5,351 bases of DNA from Candidatus Acidiferrales bacterium (GTDB lineage Bacteria > Acidobacteriota > Terriglobia > Acidoferrales > UBA7541): the NCBI GenBank assembly GCA_030043155.1, contig JASHYE010000084.1, positions 1 through 5,351 of the forward strand, written 5' to 3'. Position numbers and translations under genes: made by a program. A model generated the notes under the pieces. The model was not told where the DNA came from. It did no database searches and saw only the letters and a program-made list of their open reading frames with translations. Below are positions 1 to 4,653 of the stretch, in pieces. How positions within the stretch are numbered: the stretch's first letter is position 1; each line of letters starts with the position of its first letter.

Positions 1-158
1 ATCGCGCCATTCACTTCCAGGCGAAAATCGTAATGAAGCCGCCGCGCATGATGCTCCTGCACCACAAAATGCTTTCCCTGCTGGCGCGCGACCTTCCCGC
101 TCGGCTCCGGCGTTTCTTTGAAGTGCCTTTTCTTTCTATATTCCTCGAGCGATGCCAT
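1..158 (-). CDS. ligD: DNA ligase D-type protein, N-terminal 3'-phosphoesterase domain (partial, 5' end only)
   Basis: The minus strand from the ATG at 158 runs open to the window edge (52 codons), so the 3' part is missing. The translation starts [19 protein letters not shown] and contains [18 protein letters not shown] at residues 31-48, the signature of the LigD 3'-phosphoesterase domain. By spacing, H36, H42 and D44 match the metal-binding His/His/Asp known from Pseudomonas LigD. This domain trims 3'-phosphate and ribonucleotide ends before ligation in non-homologous end joining. Divergent Ku 152 bp away supports that role. Whether the ligase and polymerase domains follow cannot be seen: a stand-alone phosphoesterase protein is the alternative. 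No Shine-Dalgarno precedes the ATG, and a TATAAT box lies 7 nt upstream, suggesting a leaderless message. Confidence 0.9.
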   Translation of the reverse strand, partial: MASLEEYRKKRHFKETPEPSGKVARQQGKHFVVQEHHARRLHYDFRLEVNGA

Positions 159-310
159 ATTCCGAATTATAGGGAGGATTTGAGCGCGCCCTGAAATCAA
201 TCTATCACGTACGGACTTTCCCGCTTTACGGCTGCGGGATTTTCCCCGACGACGCGCCATTGCGCGTCCACTTTAGTCTGTTCTATGCTGACAGGCGAGG
301 TCATGCCACT
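159..310. other. Divergent ligD/ku intergenic region
   Basis: This 152-bp gap must hold promoters for both NHEJ genes. For ku, TTGAGC (180-185) and TATCAC (203-208) stand 17 nt apart but match consensus only 4/6 each, so the call is weak. AGGCGAGG at 293-300 lies 10 nt before the Ku ATG and is the likely ribosome binding site. I saw no palindrome that would mark an operator, such as a sporulation-type or SOS-type site. Confidence 0.4.
166..171 (-). promoter_or_regulatory. Candidate -10 box (TATAAT) for the LigD-type gene
   Basis: Read on the minus strand, positions 171-166 spell a perfect TATAAT, followed by 7 nt and the ATG at 158. Transcription would start at or next to the A of the start codon, giving a leaderless mRNA. 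The -35 region is poor: TTCAGG at an 18-nt spacing matches only 3 of 6 consensus bases. A chance A+T-rich hexamer cannot be excluded. Confidence 0.4.
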
Positions 311-1144
311 ATGCCTTCTTCTTCCTGGAAAGGCGCTATCAGCTTTGGCTTAGTCTCCATTCCCATTCGGCTGTACGCTGCCGCCCGCACTTCCCGAGTC
401 GAGCTTCATCAGCTCCACAGCGTCTGCAAAACGCGCCTTCGCCAGCCGCTCTTTTGCCCCACGTGCAATCGCATGGTCGATCGCTCCGAAGTGGTGAAGG
501 GTTACGAATACGAAGATGGCAAGTACGTTCTGCTGGAGCCGGATGAAATCAAGAAAATCGCGCCGCGCTCGGCGCGTACCATGGAAATCCTGGCTTTTGT
601 GAAGGAATCCGAAATCGATCCTCTGTTTTTCGATTCTTCGTATTTCATTGTCCCGGAGGATGCCGGCCGCAAGGCTTACCAGCTGCTGCTGAAGACGCTC
701 GAAGCGACCAAGCGCGTCGGCATCGCAAAAGTTGCCATGCATCAGCGCGAATACACAGTGTTCATCCGGCCCTATGATCACGGCTTGACGCTTCACACCA
801 TGTATTTCGCCAACGAAATCCGCGAAGCTCCGGGATACGGAAAAACGGAAGAGACGAAGCTCAAACCGCAGGAGATCAAGCTCGCCGAACAGTTAGTCGA
901 AGATCTTTCCGAGCCTTTTCGGCTGAGCAAATACCACGATGAATTTCAGGATCGCCTGAAAGCGCTCATTGAAGCCAAGCAGAAAGGCCGCGAAATCACG
1001 TCAGCGCCCGAACCGAAGCGCGCTCCGGTGATTGACATGATGGCGGCGCTGAAGAAAAGCATCGCGGCTTCGCGAGGGGCTCGCAAGGAGCCCCAGCACG
1101 CACCACGTCATGCCGAACCGCGGCGCAGGCGTCGCGCCAGCTAG
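311..1144 (+). CDS. ku: Ku protein, bacterial non-homologous end joining
   Basis: This 277-residue protein is a bacterial Ku homodimer subunit, which rings DNA double-strand ends and recruits LigD. It opens with WKGAISFGLVSIPIRLY (residues 6-22), the family hallmark. H36, C39, C49 and C52 (CPTC) form the zinc-finger-like cluster, followed by VVKGYEYEDGKYVLL. The DNA-binding beta-barrel core continues to about residue 190. The helical segment KPQEIKLAEQLVEDLSEPF then begins the C-terminal part that contacts LigD, and a basic tail ends RRRRRAS, expected to bind DNA. The reading frame is open from a TTG at 260, but the family always begins just before the WKGAISFG motif and AGGCGAGG precedes the ATG at 311, so 311 is chosen. 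It is divergent from the LigD-type gene and convergent with the peptidase gene. Confidence 0.96.
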   Translation: MPSSSWKGAISFGLVSIPIRLYAAARTSRVELHQLHSVCKTRLRQPLFCPTCNRMVDRSEVVKGYEYEDGKYVLLEPDEIKKIAPRSARTMEILAFVKESEIDPLFFDSSYFIVPEDAGRKAYQLLLKTLEATKRVGIAKVAMHQREYTVFIRPYDHGLTLHTMYFANEIREAPGYGKTEETKLKPQEIKLAEQLVEDLSEPFRLSKYHDEFQDRLKALIEAKQKGREITSAPEPKRAPVIDMMAALKKSIAASRGARKEPQHAPRHAEPRRRRRAS

Positions 1145-1149
1145 CTTGC

Positions 1150-2709
1150 CTAAAAGGGACTCGTCGAAGGCGGCGGCAGCGGCTTGCGCGGAATCATTTC
1201 ATCCCGATTCGCCGTCAGGTACACCCACGAAGCCACGATCACGGCCATCTGCTTCATGTCCGGTTCCTGCAGCCGCTCGTAGACGTCCATATTGGAATGA
1301 TGCGTGCGCGTTTCGTATTCGATGGGGTCCTGAATGAACTGAAAGCCGGGTATCCCGACCGCGTTGAATGACAGGTGATCCGTTCCGCCCGTATTTTGAA
1401 TCGTCAGCGTGGTCATGCCCAGATTGTGGAACGGAACCATCCATTTTTCGAAGAGCGGAGCTACCGCTTCGTTTCCTTGCAAATAGACGCCGCGAATTTC
1501 GCCGGTTCCATTATCGATGTTGTAGTACGCGTCGAGCTTCTGCTGCTCCGGCTTGAGCTGCATTGTCGATGGGTCACCGAAATGGTCTTTCACGTAGGCG
1601 CGCGAGCCCAGCAGGCCTTCTTCTTCGCCGGTCCACAGCCCGATGCGCACCGTGCGCCGCATCTTCAGGCCGCTGGCCTTCAAAATGCGCATCGCTTCCA
1701 GCATTACTCCCGAGCCTGCTCCGTTGTCCGTGGCTCCCGTTCCGGAATGCCACGAATCGAAGTGCCCTCCTATCATCACCACTTCATCCGCTTTATCCGT
1801 GCCGGGAATCTCGCCAATGATGTTGAATGAATTCAAATCATCATCGTAAAACTTGTTCTCGTCGTTGATTCGCAGTGTGACGGGGATCTTCTTCTCGAGT
1901 AGCCGGTAAATCCGCCCGTAGCATTCGCTGGCCATCGCAATGCTCGGAGGCGCTGGCGGCCCATTCGGATCGTAAGAACCTCCCGATTGGACGAAAACTG
2001 TTCCATCATCTCCTCGGGAAGGCTCGATCCATCCCGCCGCGCCTTCGGCAACCAGAAAAGCCTGAATCTTCTGGCGAAGCGCTCGCAGCGCGCGGAATTG
2101 CGCAAAGCGATCGAGATTGTGTGCTCCAGGGATCGGCTCCTCGGACATTTCCTCGAGTTCCGCATCTGTGTACCGGTGACCCTGCGCCTCGAAATGCGCC
2201 GGGTCGTCTGGAGGCGCCTGCGTCAGCACAAATTTGCCCTTCAATTGCCCGCGGTACTTATCCAAATCGGCTTCACTTGCGATTGGCGCAAGAACAGCCT
2301 CAGCGGTAACCGGCCCGTTTGTGCCGGGAGTCCACGCCAGCGGATATGCAATCAAGATATATGGCCGTGGCGCCGTCATCATCGCCGAGAAAAGCTCATT
2401 TGACCAGCCGCGCCCGAATTTCCACGGCTCGGTATGAACATTGGCCAGGCCCCACTGCTTCATTTCATCTTCAGTCCATTGCGCGGCCGCGCGCATATTT
2501 GGCGAATTCGTCAGGCGCGGCCCGTAGACATCCGTCAGGTAGCTCATGATGTCCATCACCTGCGAATGGTTAAAGCCGATGTCTTTGATTGTGTAGATTG
2601 CATTCAGATCACTTGCGTTCAGGTCCGATTCACTCTGCGCGCGCGCTGCAACCGGCAGTATCACAGCTACGGCGAGCAACACACCTACCGCCAATCCGAG
2701 TTTTCGCAC
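1150..2709 (-). CDS. Secreted M28 family zinc peptidase with PA domain
   Basis: Numbered from the GTG at 2709 (519 residues), the protein has a signal peptide: RK, a hydrophobic stretch, and ARA|Q cleavage after residue 24. A PA domain follows at about 120-270, then the M28 catalytic fold. Visible motifs are GGHFDSW (H316, D318), ATDNGAG (D328, bridging metal ligand), TGEEEGLLGS (E362 general base, E363 ligand), NIDNGTG (D399) and THHSNMD (H470 or H471, last ligand). All five ligands and the base are present, so a working di-zinc exopeptidase acting on peptides outside the cytoplasm is expected. It resembles plasma glutamate carboxypeptidase more than bacterial leucyl aminopeptidases; the substrate is unknown. 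The frame is open to an ATG at 2751, and another ATG is at 2715, but GGAGG overlaps or abuts those, while it sits 6 nt before the GTG. Its stop lies 5 bp from that of ku. Confidence 0.95.
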   Translation of the reverse strand: MRKLGLAVGVLLAVAVILPVAARAQSESDLNASDLNAIYTIKDIGFNHSQVMDIMSYLTDVYGPRLTNSPNMRAAAQWTEDEMKQWGLANVHTEPWKFGRGWSNELFSAMMTAPRPYILIAYPLAWTPGTNGPVTAEAVLAPIASEADLDKYRGQLKGKFVLTQAPPDDPAHFEAQGHRYTDAELEEMSEEPIPGAHNLDRFAQFRALRALRQKIQAFLVAEGAAGWIEPSRGDDGTVFVQSGGSYDPNGPPAPPSIAMASECYGRIYRLLEKKIPVTLRINDENKFYDDDLNSFNIIGEIPGTDKADEVVMIGGHFDSWHSGTGATDNGAGSGVMLEAMRILKASGLKMRRTVRIGLWTGEEEGLLGSRAYVKDHFGDPSTMQLKPEQQKLDAYYNIDNGTGEIRGVYLQGNEAVAPLFEKWMVPFHNLGMTTLTIQNTGGTDHLSFNAVGIPGFQFIQDPIEYETRTHHSNMDVYERLQEPDMKQMAVIVASWVYLTANRDEMIPRKPLPPPSTSPF

Positions 2710-2715
2710 AATCAT

Positions 2716-2720
2716 CCTCC
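2716..2720 (-). promoter_or_regulatory. Ribosome binding site GGAGG that decides the peptidase start
   Basis: On the minus strand GGAGG is followed by ATGATT and then GTG at 2709. Spacing to the GTG is 6 nt, which is ideal; spacing to the ATG at 2715 is zero. Starting at the GTG also gives a compact signal peptide with a short basic n-region. The ATG at 2751 has only GAGGG directly adjacent to it. Confidence 0.6.
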
Positions 2721-2852
2721 GCGATTTATTGCGCTTTTCTGCGGGACGCATCCCTCAATGAAGCAGCGACGCCTGAGACGCACAGTCCTCTCCGCGGGTT
2801 TCATTGCCGGTAAACGGCACCAGCAGCGGATGGCGATCGGTGCGCTTGCGCT

Positions 2853-3092
2853 TCAGCTTTGATTTATGCGACTGGACAATACCGAAACAGCTCTCGCTGT
2901 GGCCGACTGAATCTCCATTCGCAGTTCGATGTCTGTGAGATGCATGGCCGCCTCGTGTATCACCTTTGCCAGCACAAGCTGCTCGGAAGCCTGAAGCTTT
3001 CGGGATTCATTGCATTTCGAGAAAAGCCAGATGAGTGATCGATTCAACCGTTCTGTGGAAGAATTGCTTATGCGAGACACTTTGACGCCCAT
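2853..3092 (-). CDS. Small hypothetical protein, 79 residues
   Basis: I do not recognise this product. The ATG at 3092 is preceded by GGAG (3102-3099) with a 6-nt gap, a good ribosome binding site. The protein starts MGVKVSRISNSSTERLNRS, has no signal peptide or membrane segment, one cysteine, and a helix-prone second half (EQLVLAKVIHEAAMHLTDIE) that could form an amphipathic helix or dimerisation surface. It points the same way as the peptidase gene, with 143 bp between them, so co-transcription is possible but not shown. Codon usage looks mixed and less G/C-rich at third positions than the peptidase gene, which could mean a recently acquired, degraded or non-coding frame. The evidence is the start context and a plausible composition only. 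Confidence 0.4.
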   Translation of the reverse strand: MGVKVSRISNSSTERLNRSLIWLFSKCNESRKLQASEQLVLAKVIHEAAMHLTDIELRMEIQSATARAVSVLSSRINQS

Positions 3093-3365
3093 GCGTCGCT
3101 CCGTTGTGTAATCACACAGGTCGCTTCTTGCGAACCGAATGCGAGGAAGGGTACTCAGGAATAAAGTTATCCTGATGTGAAAAAAAATTACCTTGAAGCA
3201 GGTGACCGGTCAAGGCGGCATGATTCCCGGCGTTCCTTAAAAGCAACAACGCCGCATCCAACAATCGGCCCAGGAGGGCCGCCTTCGTCCGCCGATTTCG
3301 ATAATCCTTGTACACTGTATGAAAGTGGTACAATTCGAGTGCGGGAGCTTTCCACGGAGGAGACC
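3093..3365. other. Divergent intergenic region before the small secreted protein
   Basis: No gene is supported here. The region contains a 6-bp perfect hairpin, CGGCCC-AGGA-GGGCCG, at 3266-3281, and a run of eight A at 3180-3187. On the minus strand that run reads as T8 after a weak CTTGA/TCAAG stem, which might stop leftward transcription but is not convincing. The right edge holds the promoter and ribosome binding site of the next gene. Frames reading through the region from a GTG at 3177 lack any start signal. Confidence 0.4.
3308..3334 (+). promoter_or_regulatory. Extended -10 promoter with overlapping inverted repeat
   Basis: TACAAT at 3329-3334 is preceded by TGG, giving an extended -10 (TGnTACAAT). 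TTGTAC at 3308-3313 could be a -35, but the spacer is only 15 nt, so the extended -10 probably carries the activity. Transcription would start near 3341, leaving a 25-nt leader before the ATG at 3366. TTGTACACT and AGTGGTACAA (3308-3316 and 3324-3333) are near-perfect inverted arms separated by 7 nt, with one extra base in the right arm; a regulator bound here would block RNA polymerase. Confidence 0.55.
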
Positions 3366-3875
3366 ATGAAAAGAAATAACTTATTTATCCTTAGTATTTG
3401 CGCAGCAGCGTTGTTGTTTGTCGTTCCGGCGGCACGCGCCCAAGGAGGGGCGCTCCATGTGGGTGGTCCCGGTGGCGGGGCACCAGCGGGCAGCACGGGC
3501 GACAATGGCATGAATATGTCCGGTGTTGAGATGTCAGCGCCGACCGTGCTGCGGAGAAATCCTGGGCTTGCCGAGAAACTTCGGCCATTTCTTCCCACCA
3601 ATATAACTCCCGAACAGGCAGTTATCGGATTTGACGACATCACTCACTTTGTTGCTGCTGTTCATGCTTCCCACGACCTCGGTATCCCGTTCACCGATCT
3701 CAGGTGCACTGAACTTGGCGGGAAATACTGCTCGCCAGAAACAAAGGCCAAGTCCCGGAATCTTGAGAGTGCAATCCTTTCGCTCAAGCCGGGCATGAAC
3801 AAGGATACCGCGAAGACGGCCGCGAAGACGGCCGAGAACGAATCCAAGACCGATCTTAAAAACATCAACTATTGA
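3366..3875 (+). CDS. Small secreted hypothetical protein, 169 residues
   Basis: No function can be assigned. The ATG at 3366 is preceded by GGAGG (3356-3360) at 5-nt spacing, and the protein starts with a clear signal peptide: MKRNN, a hydrophobic stretch from residue 6 to 21, and ARA|Q cleavage after residue 25. A glycine-rich linker (27-45) follows, then a methionine-rich patch (49-56), a compact segment with FVAAVHASHDLGIPFTDLRC (95-114), a second cysteine at 122 (possible C114-C122 disulfide), and a charged Lys/Ala tail (146-165). The HFVAAVH...LGIPF pattern and Lys-rich end resemble small exported proteins I associate with Acidobacteria, but I cannot verify that by search. The frame extends upstream to 3177; the start signals and signal peptide rule that out. 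A periplasmic or extracellular location is inferred. Confidence 0.85.
   Translation: MKRNNLFILSICAAALLFVVPAARAQGGALHVGGPGGGAPAGSTGDNGMNMSGVEMSAPTVLRRNPGLAEKLRPFLPTNITPEQAVIGFDDITHFVAAVHASHDLGIPFTDLRCTELGGKYCSPETKAKSRNLESAILSLKPGMNKDTAKTAAKTAENESKTDLKNINY
3809..3832 (+). repeat. 12-bp in-frame tandem duplication
   Basis: The unit CGCGAAGACGGC occurs twice without a gap (3809-3820 and 3821-3832) inside the tail of the secreted protein, encoding a repeated Ala-Lys-Thr-Ala. It is in frame, so copy-number slippage would lengthen or shorten the tail without breaking the gene. Confidence 0.85.
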
Positions 3876-3907
3876 ACGATCGTCTTGAACCGTCGTCCGT
3901 TTTTGCT

Positions 3908-3936
3908 TTGACAACGTCTTGCGTTTGTGGCTTCCA
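3908..3936 (+). promoter_or_regulatory. Weak candidate promoter for the hairpin-rich RNA region
   Basis: TTGACA at 3908-3913 is a perfect -35 box. The expected -10 position 17 nt downstream reads CTTCCA, a poor match. However, TTGTGG lies just before it, as in the receptor promoter at 4484-4489, which shares TTGTGG at nearly the same distance from its TTGAC. Transcription would start near 3943. Without a better -10 this remains tentative. Confidence 0.25.
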
Positions 3937-4159
3937 AGCGTCAGCGCTGGGCGGACGATCTCCGGGTGCAAAACCCTGGAACGAACCGACGCGTACTACT
4001 CCCGCAGGCGCCAACTAGAACGGACGCTCCGTTCACAGGAGGCCAAGCGGCCCTCTTGGGGTCTTACGACCGTGCCTCTGACGGTACCTCCGTACCAGAA
4101 CGGATTGAACCGTCCGGCCTATCGACCGCGCCAGTGCCAATCGGCATTATGACCGTGCA

Positions 4160-4198
4160 TTCGAGGTCGGTTGCGTCCCCCCGTAATCGGACTTCGAA
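4160..4198 (+). other. Long hairpin, 16 bp with G-U pairs and one bulge
   Basis: Positions 4160-4175 pair with 4182-4198 around the loop TCCCCC (4176-4181), leaving one bulged G at 4190. Three of the pairs are G-U wobbles when read as plus-strand RNA; on the complementary strand these would be A-C mismatches. The stem is therefore better as plus-strand RNA than as a DNA palindrome, which agrees with the orientation of the terminator 31 nt downstream. Confidence 0.7.
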
Positions 4199-4228
4199 AG
4201 TGTTTGCACCTCCATCACCCATGCCCAC

Positions 4229-4263
4229 GGCGGCCGGCACCCCCACCGGCCGCCTCTTTTTTT
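4229..4263 (+). terminator. Intrinsic terminator
   Basis: GGCGGCCGG (4229-4237) and CCGGCCGCC (4246-4254) form a perfect 9-bp all-G/C stem around the loop CACCCCCA, directly followed by TCTTTTTTT (4255-4263). The T tract is on the plus strand only, so it ends rightward transcription. The nearest upstream protein gene stops 353 bp earlier, which is why a non-coding transcript is suspected. Confidence 0.9.
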
Positions 4264-4465
4264 GCTATTCGGCCCGAGGCCCCTTCGACGATTGTCCACT
4301 CCGCTGCAAGGGTGCCTGCCAGGGTTTCGTGGGAATTCCGATTCCGAACTTCCATAGTCAAATCCCGTTTCCGGTATATTTGCAGAATTTGCATACTGCG
4401 AGTGCCCCTGCCTACCGCCCGAAATCTGCTCCTACATTCCGCAATCCCAACCATTTAACTTTTTG
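4264..4465. other. Intergenic region between terminator and receptor promoter
   Basis: I see no gene, RNA or mobile element in these 202 bp. The only repeat noted is TTTGCA-GAA-TTTGCA at 4379-4393, two direct 6-mers 9 bp apart. This might be a regulator site upstream of the receptor promoter but could equally be chance. The frames open here lack ribosome binding sites and cross the terminator. Confidence 0.4.
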
Positions 4466-4495
4466 TTGACCGCATCGTCTCGATTGTGGTACACG
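4466..4495 (+). promoter_or_regulatory. Promoter of the TonB-dependent receptor gene
   Basis: TTGACC (4466-4471) and TACACG (4490-4495) are separated by 18 nt, and TGG precedes the -10, giving an extended -10. GTGGTACA is shared with the promoter at 3325-3332. Transcription is expected to begin near 4502, inside the first bases of a stem-loop, and would yield a leader of about 150 nt. Confidence 0.6.
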
Positions 4496-4499
4496 CCTT

Positions 4500-4532
4500 G
4501 CTCAAATACGCGCAGTGGCGCGTGTTTTGAGC
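4500..4532 (+). promoter_or_regulatory. Stem-loop at the predicted 5' end of the receptor mRNA
   Basis: GCTCAAA (4500-4506) pairs with TTTGAGC (4526-4532) and ACGCGC (4508-4513) with GCGCGT (4518-4523), a 13-bp stem broken by a small internal loop (T against GT) and capped by AGTG. It lies at the start of the predicted transcript. Possible roles are protection of the 5' end from degradation, or, as DNA, an operator overlapping the start site. It does not contain the ribosome binding site, which is over 100 nt downstream. Confidence 0.6.
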
Positions 4533-4564
4533 GGGGACGCGGGGTGCGTTCCGTTTTCGAGGAT

Positions 4565-4588
4565 ATGAATCGTTTGTTTCAGGCCTGA
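4565..4588 (+). CDS. Possible leader peptide MNRLFQA
   Basis: An ATG at 4565, directly preceded by GAGGAT, opens a 7-codon frame ending in TGA within the receptor leader. The ribosome binding site is closer than usual to the start. Nothing in the peptide (no run of one amino acid) suggests classical attenuation. It may be chance and is listed because it lies between the 5' stem-loop and the receptor start. Confidence 0.15.
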   Translation: MNRLFQA

Positions 4589-4642
4589 GGTAGCTCTGGT
4601 CCCTGCGTGGTTCTTATATGGATTCGACTCGGCAATCCAAGC

Positions 4643-4647
4643 GGAGG
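4643..4647 (+). promoter_or_regulatory. Ribosome binding site GGAGG that decides the receptor start
   Basis: GGAGG is followed by TGGGTC and the GTG at 4654, an ideal 6-nt spacing. The in-frame ATG at 4618 has no purine-rich sequence before it, and starting there would put 12 extra residues ahead of the signal peptide. Confidence 0.7.
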
Positions 4648-4653
4648 TGGGTC

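Larger units (their letters stand above)
3943..4263 (+). ncRNA. Candidate structured RNA, unassigned, about 320 nt
   Basis: The segment has no credible protein gene yet is dense in local hairpins and ends at a strong intrinsic terminator. Stems seen are 3961-3967/3973-3980 (7 bp with one bulge, GCAAA loop), 4018-4024/4028-4034 (7 bp perfect), 4043-4047/4055-4059 or the competing 4039-4044/4049-4055, 4060-4063/4068-4071, 4083-4087/4092-4096 (5 bp perfect), 4100-4103/4110-4113, 4135-4138/4143-4146, and the long 4160-4175/4182-4198 stem. TGGGC at 3948-3952 can pair with GCCCA at 4223-4227, closing the whole just before the terminator. I see none of the conserved blocks of RNase P RNA, tmRNA, SRP RNA, or group II intron domain V. 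The 5' end is uncertain; the region could instead be the structured 3' UTR of the secreted-protein gene ending at 3875. Confidence 0.4.

Noticed and set aside
350..796. 148-codon minus-strand frame opposite ku
   Set aside because: The plus strand encodes an unmistakable Ku; the antisense frame has no start signal or recognisable motif.
2752..2870. Minus-strand frame ending in a TGA 4 nt before the ATG at 2751, reading KRKRTDRHPLLVPFTGNE and onward
   Set aside because: Codon use looks gene-like, but no start codon with a ribosome binding site opens it. It could be a remnant of a lost gene; evidence is too thin to list.
3112..3333. 73-codon minus-strand frame in the divergent region
   Set aside because: It begins inside the promoter of the secreted-protein gene, has no ribosome binding site, and its composition gives no support.
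3876..3906. Terminator after the secreted-protein gene (ACGAT/GTCGT stem followed by T5)
   Set aside because: The stem is only 5 bp with a wobble, a long loop and a gap before the T run; this is weaker than expected for a working intrinsic terminator.
3955..4015. Resemblance to a cobalamin riboswitch (GGGTGCAAAACCC followed later by CCCGCAGG)
   Set aside because: The conserved core blocks and their spacing do not match, and no cobalamin gene or receptor start follows at a suitable distance before the terminator.
3927..4469. 180-codon plus-strand frame starting at a GTG
   Set aside because: It has no ribosome binding site, its start lies inside the candidate promoter, its protein lacks any recognisable domain, and it runs through a strong terminator at 4229-4263. 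A second long frame overlaps it equally well, as expected by chance at this G+C.
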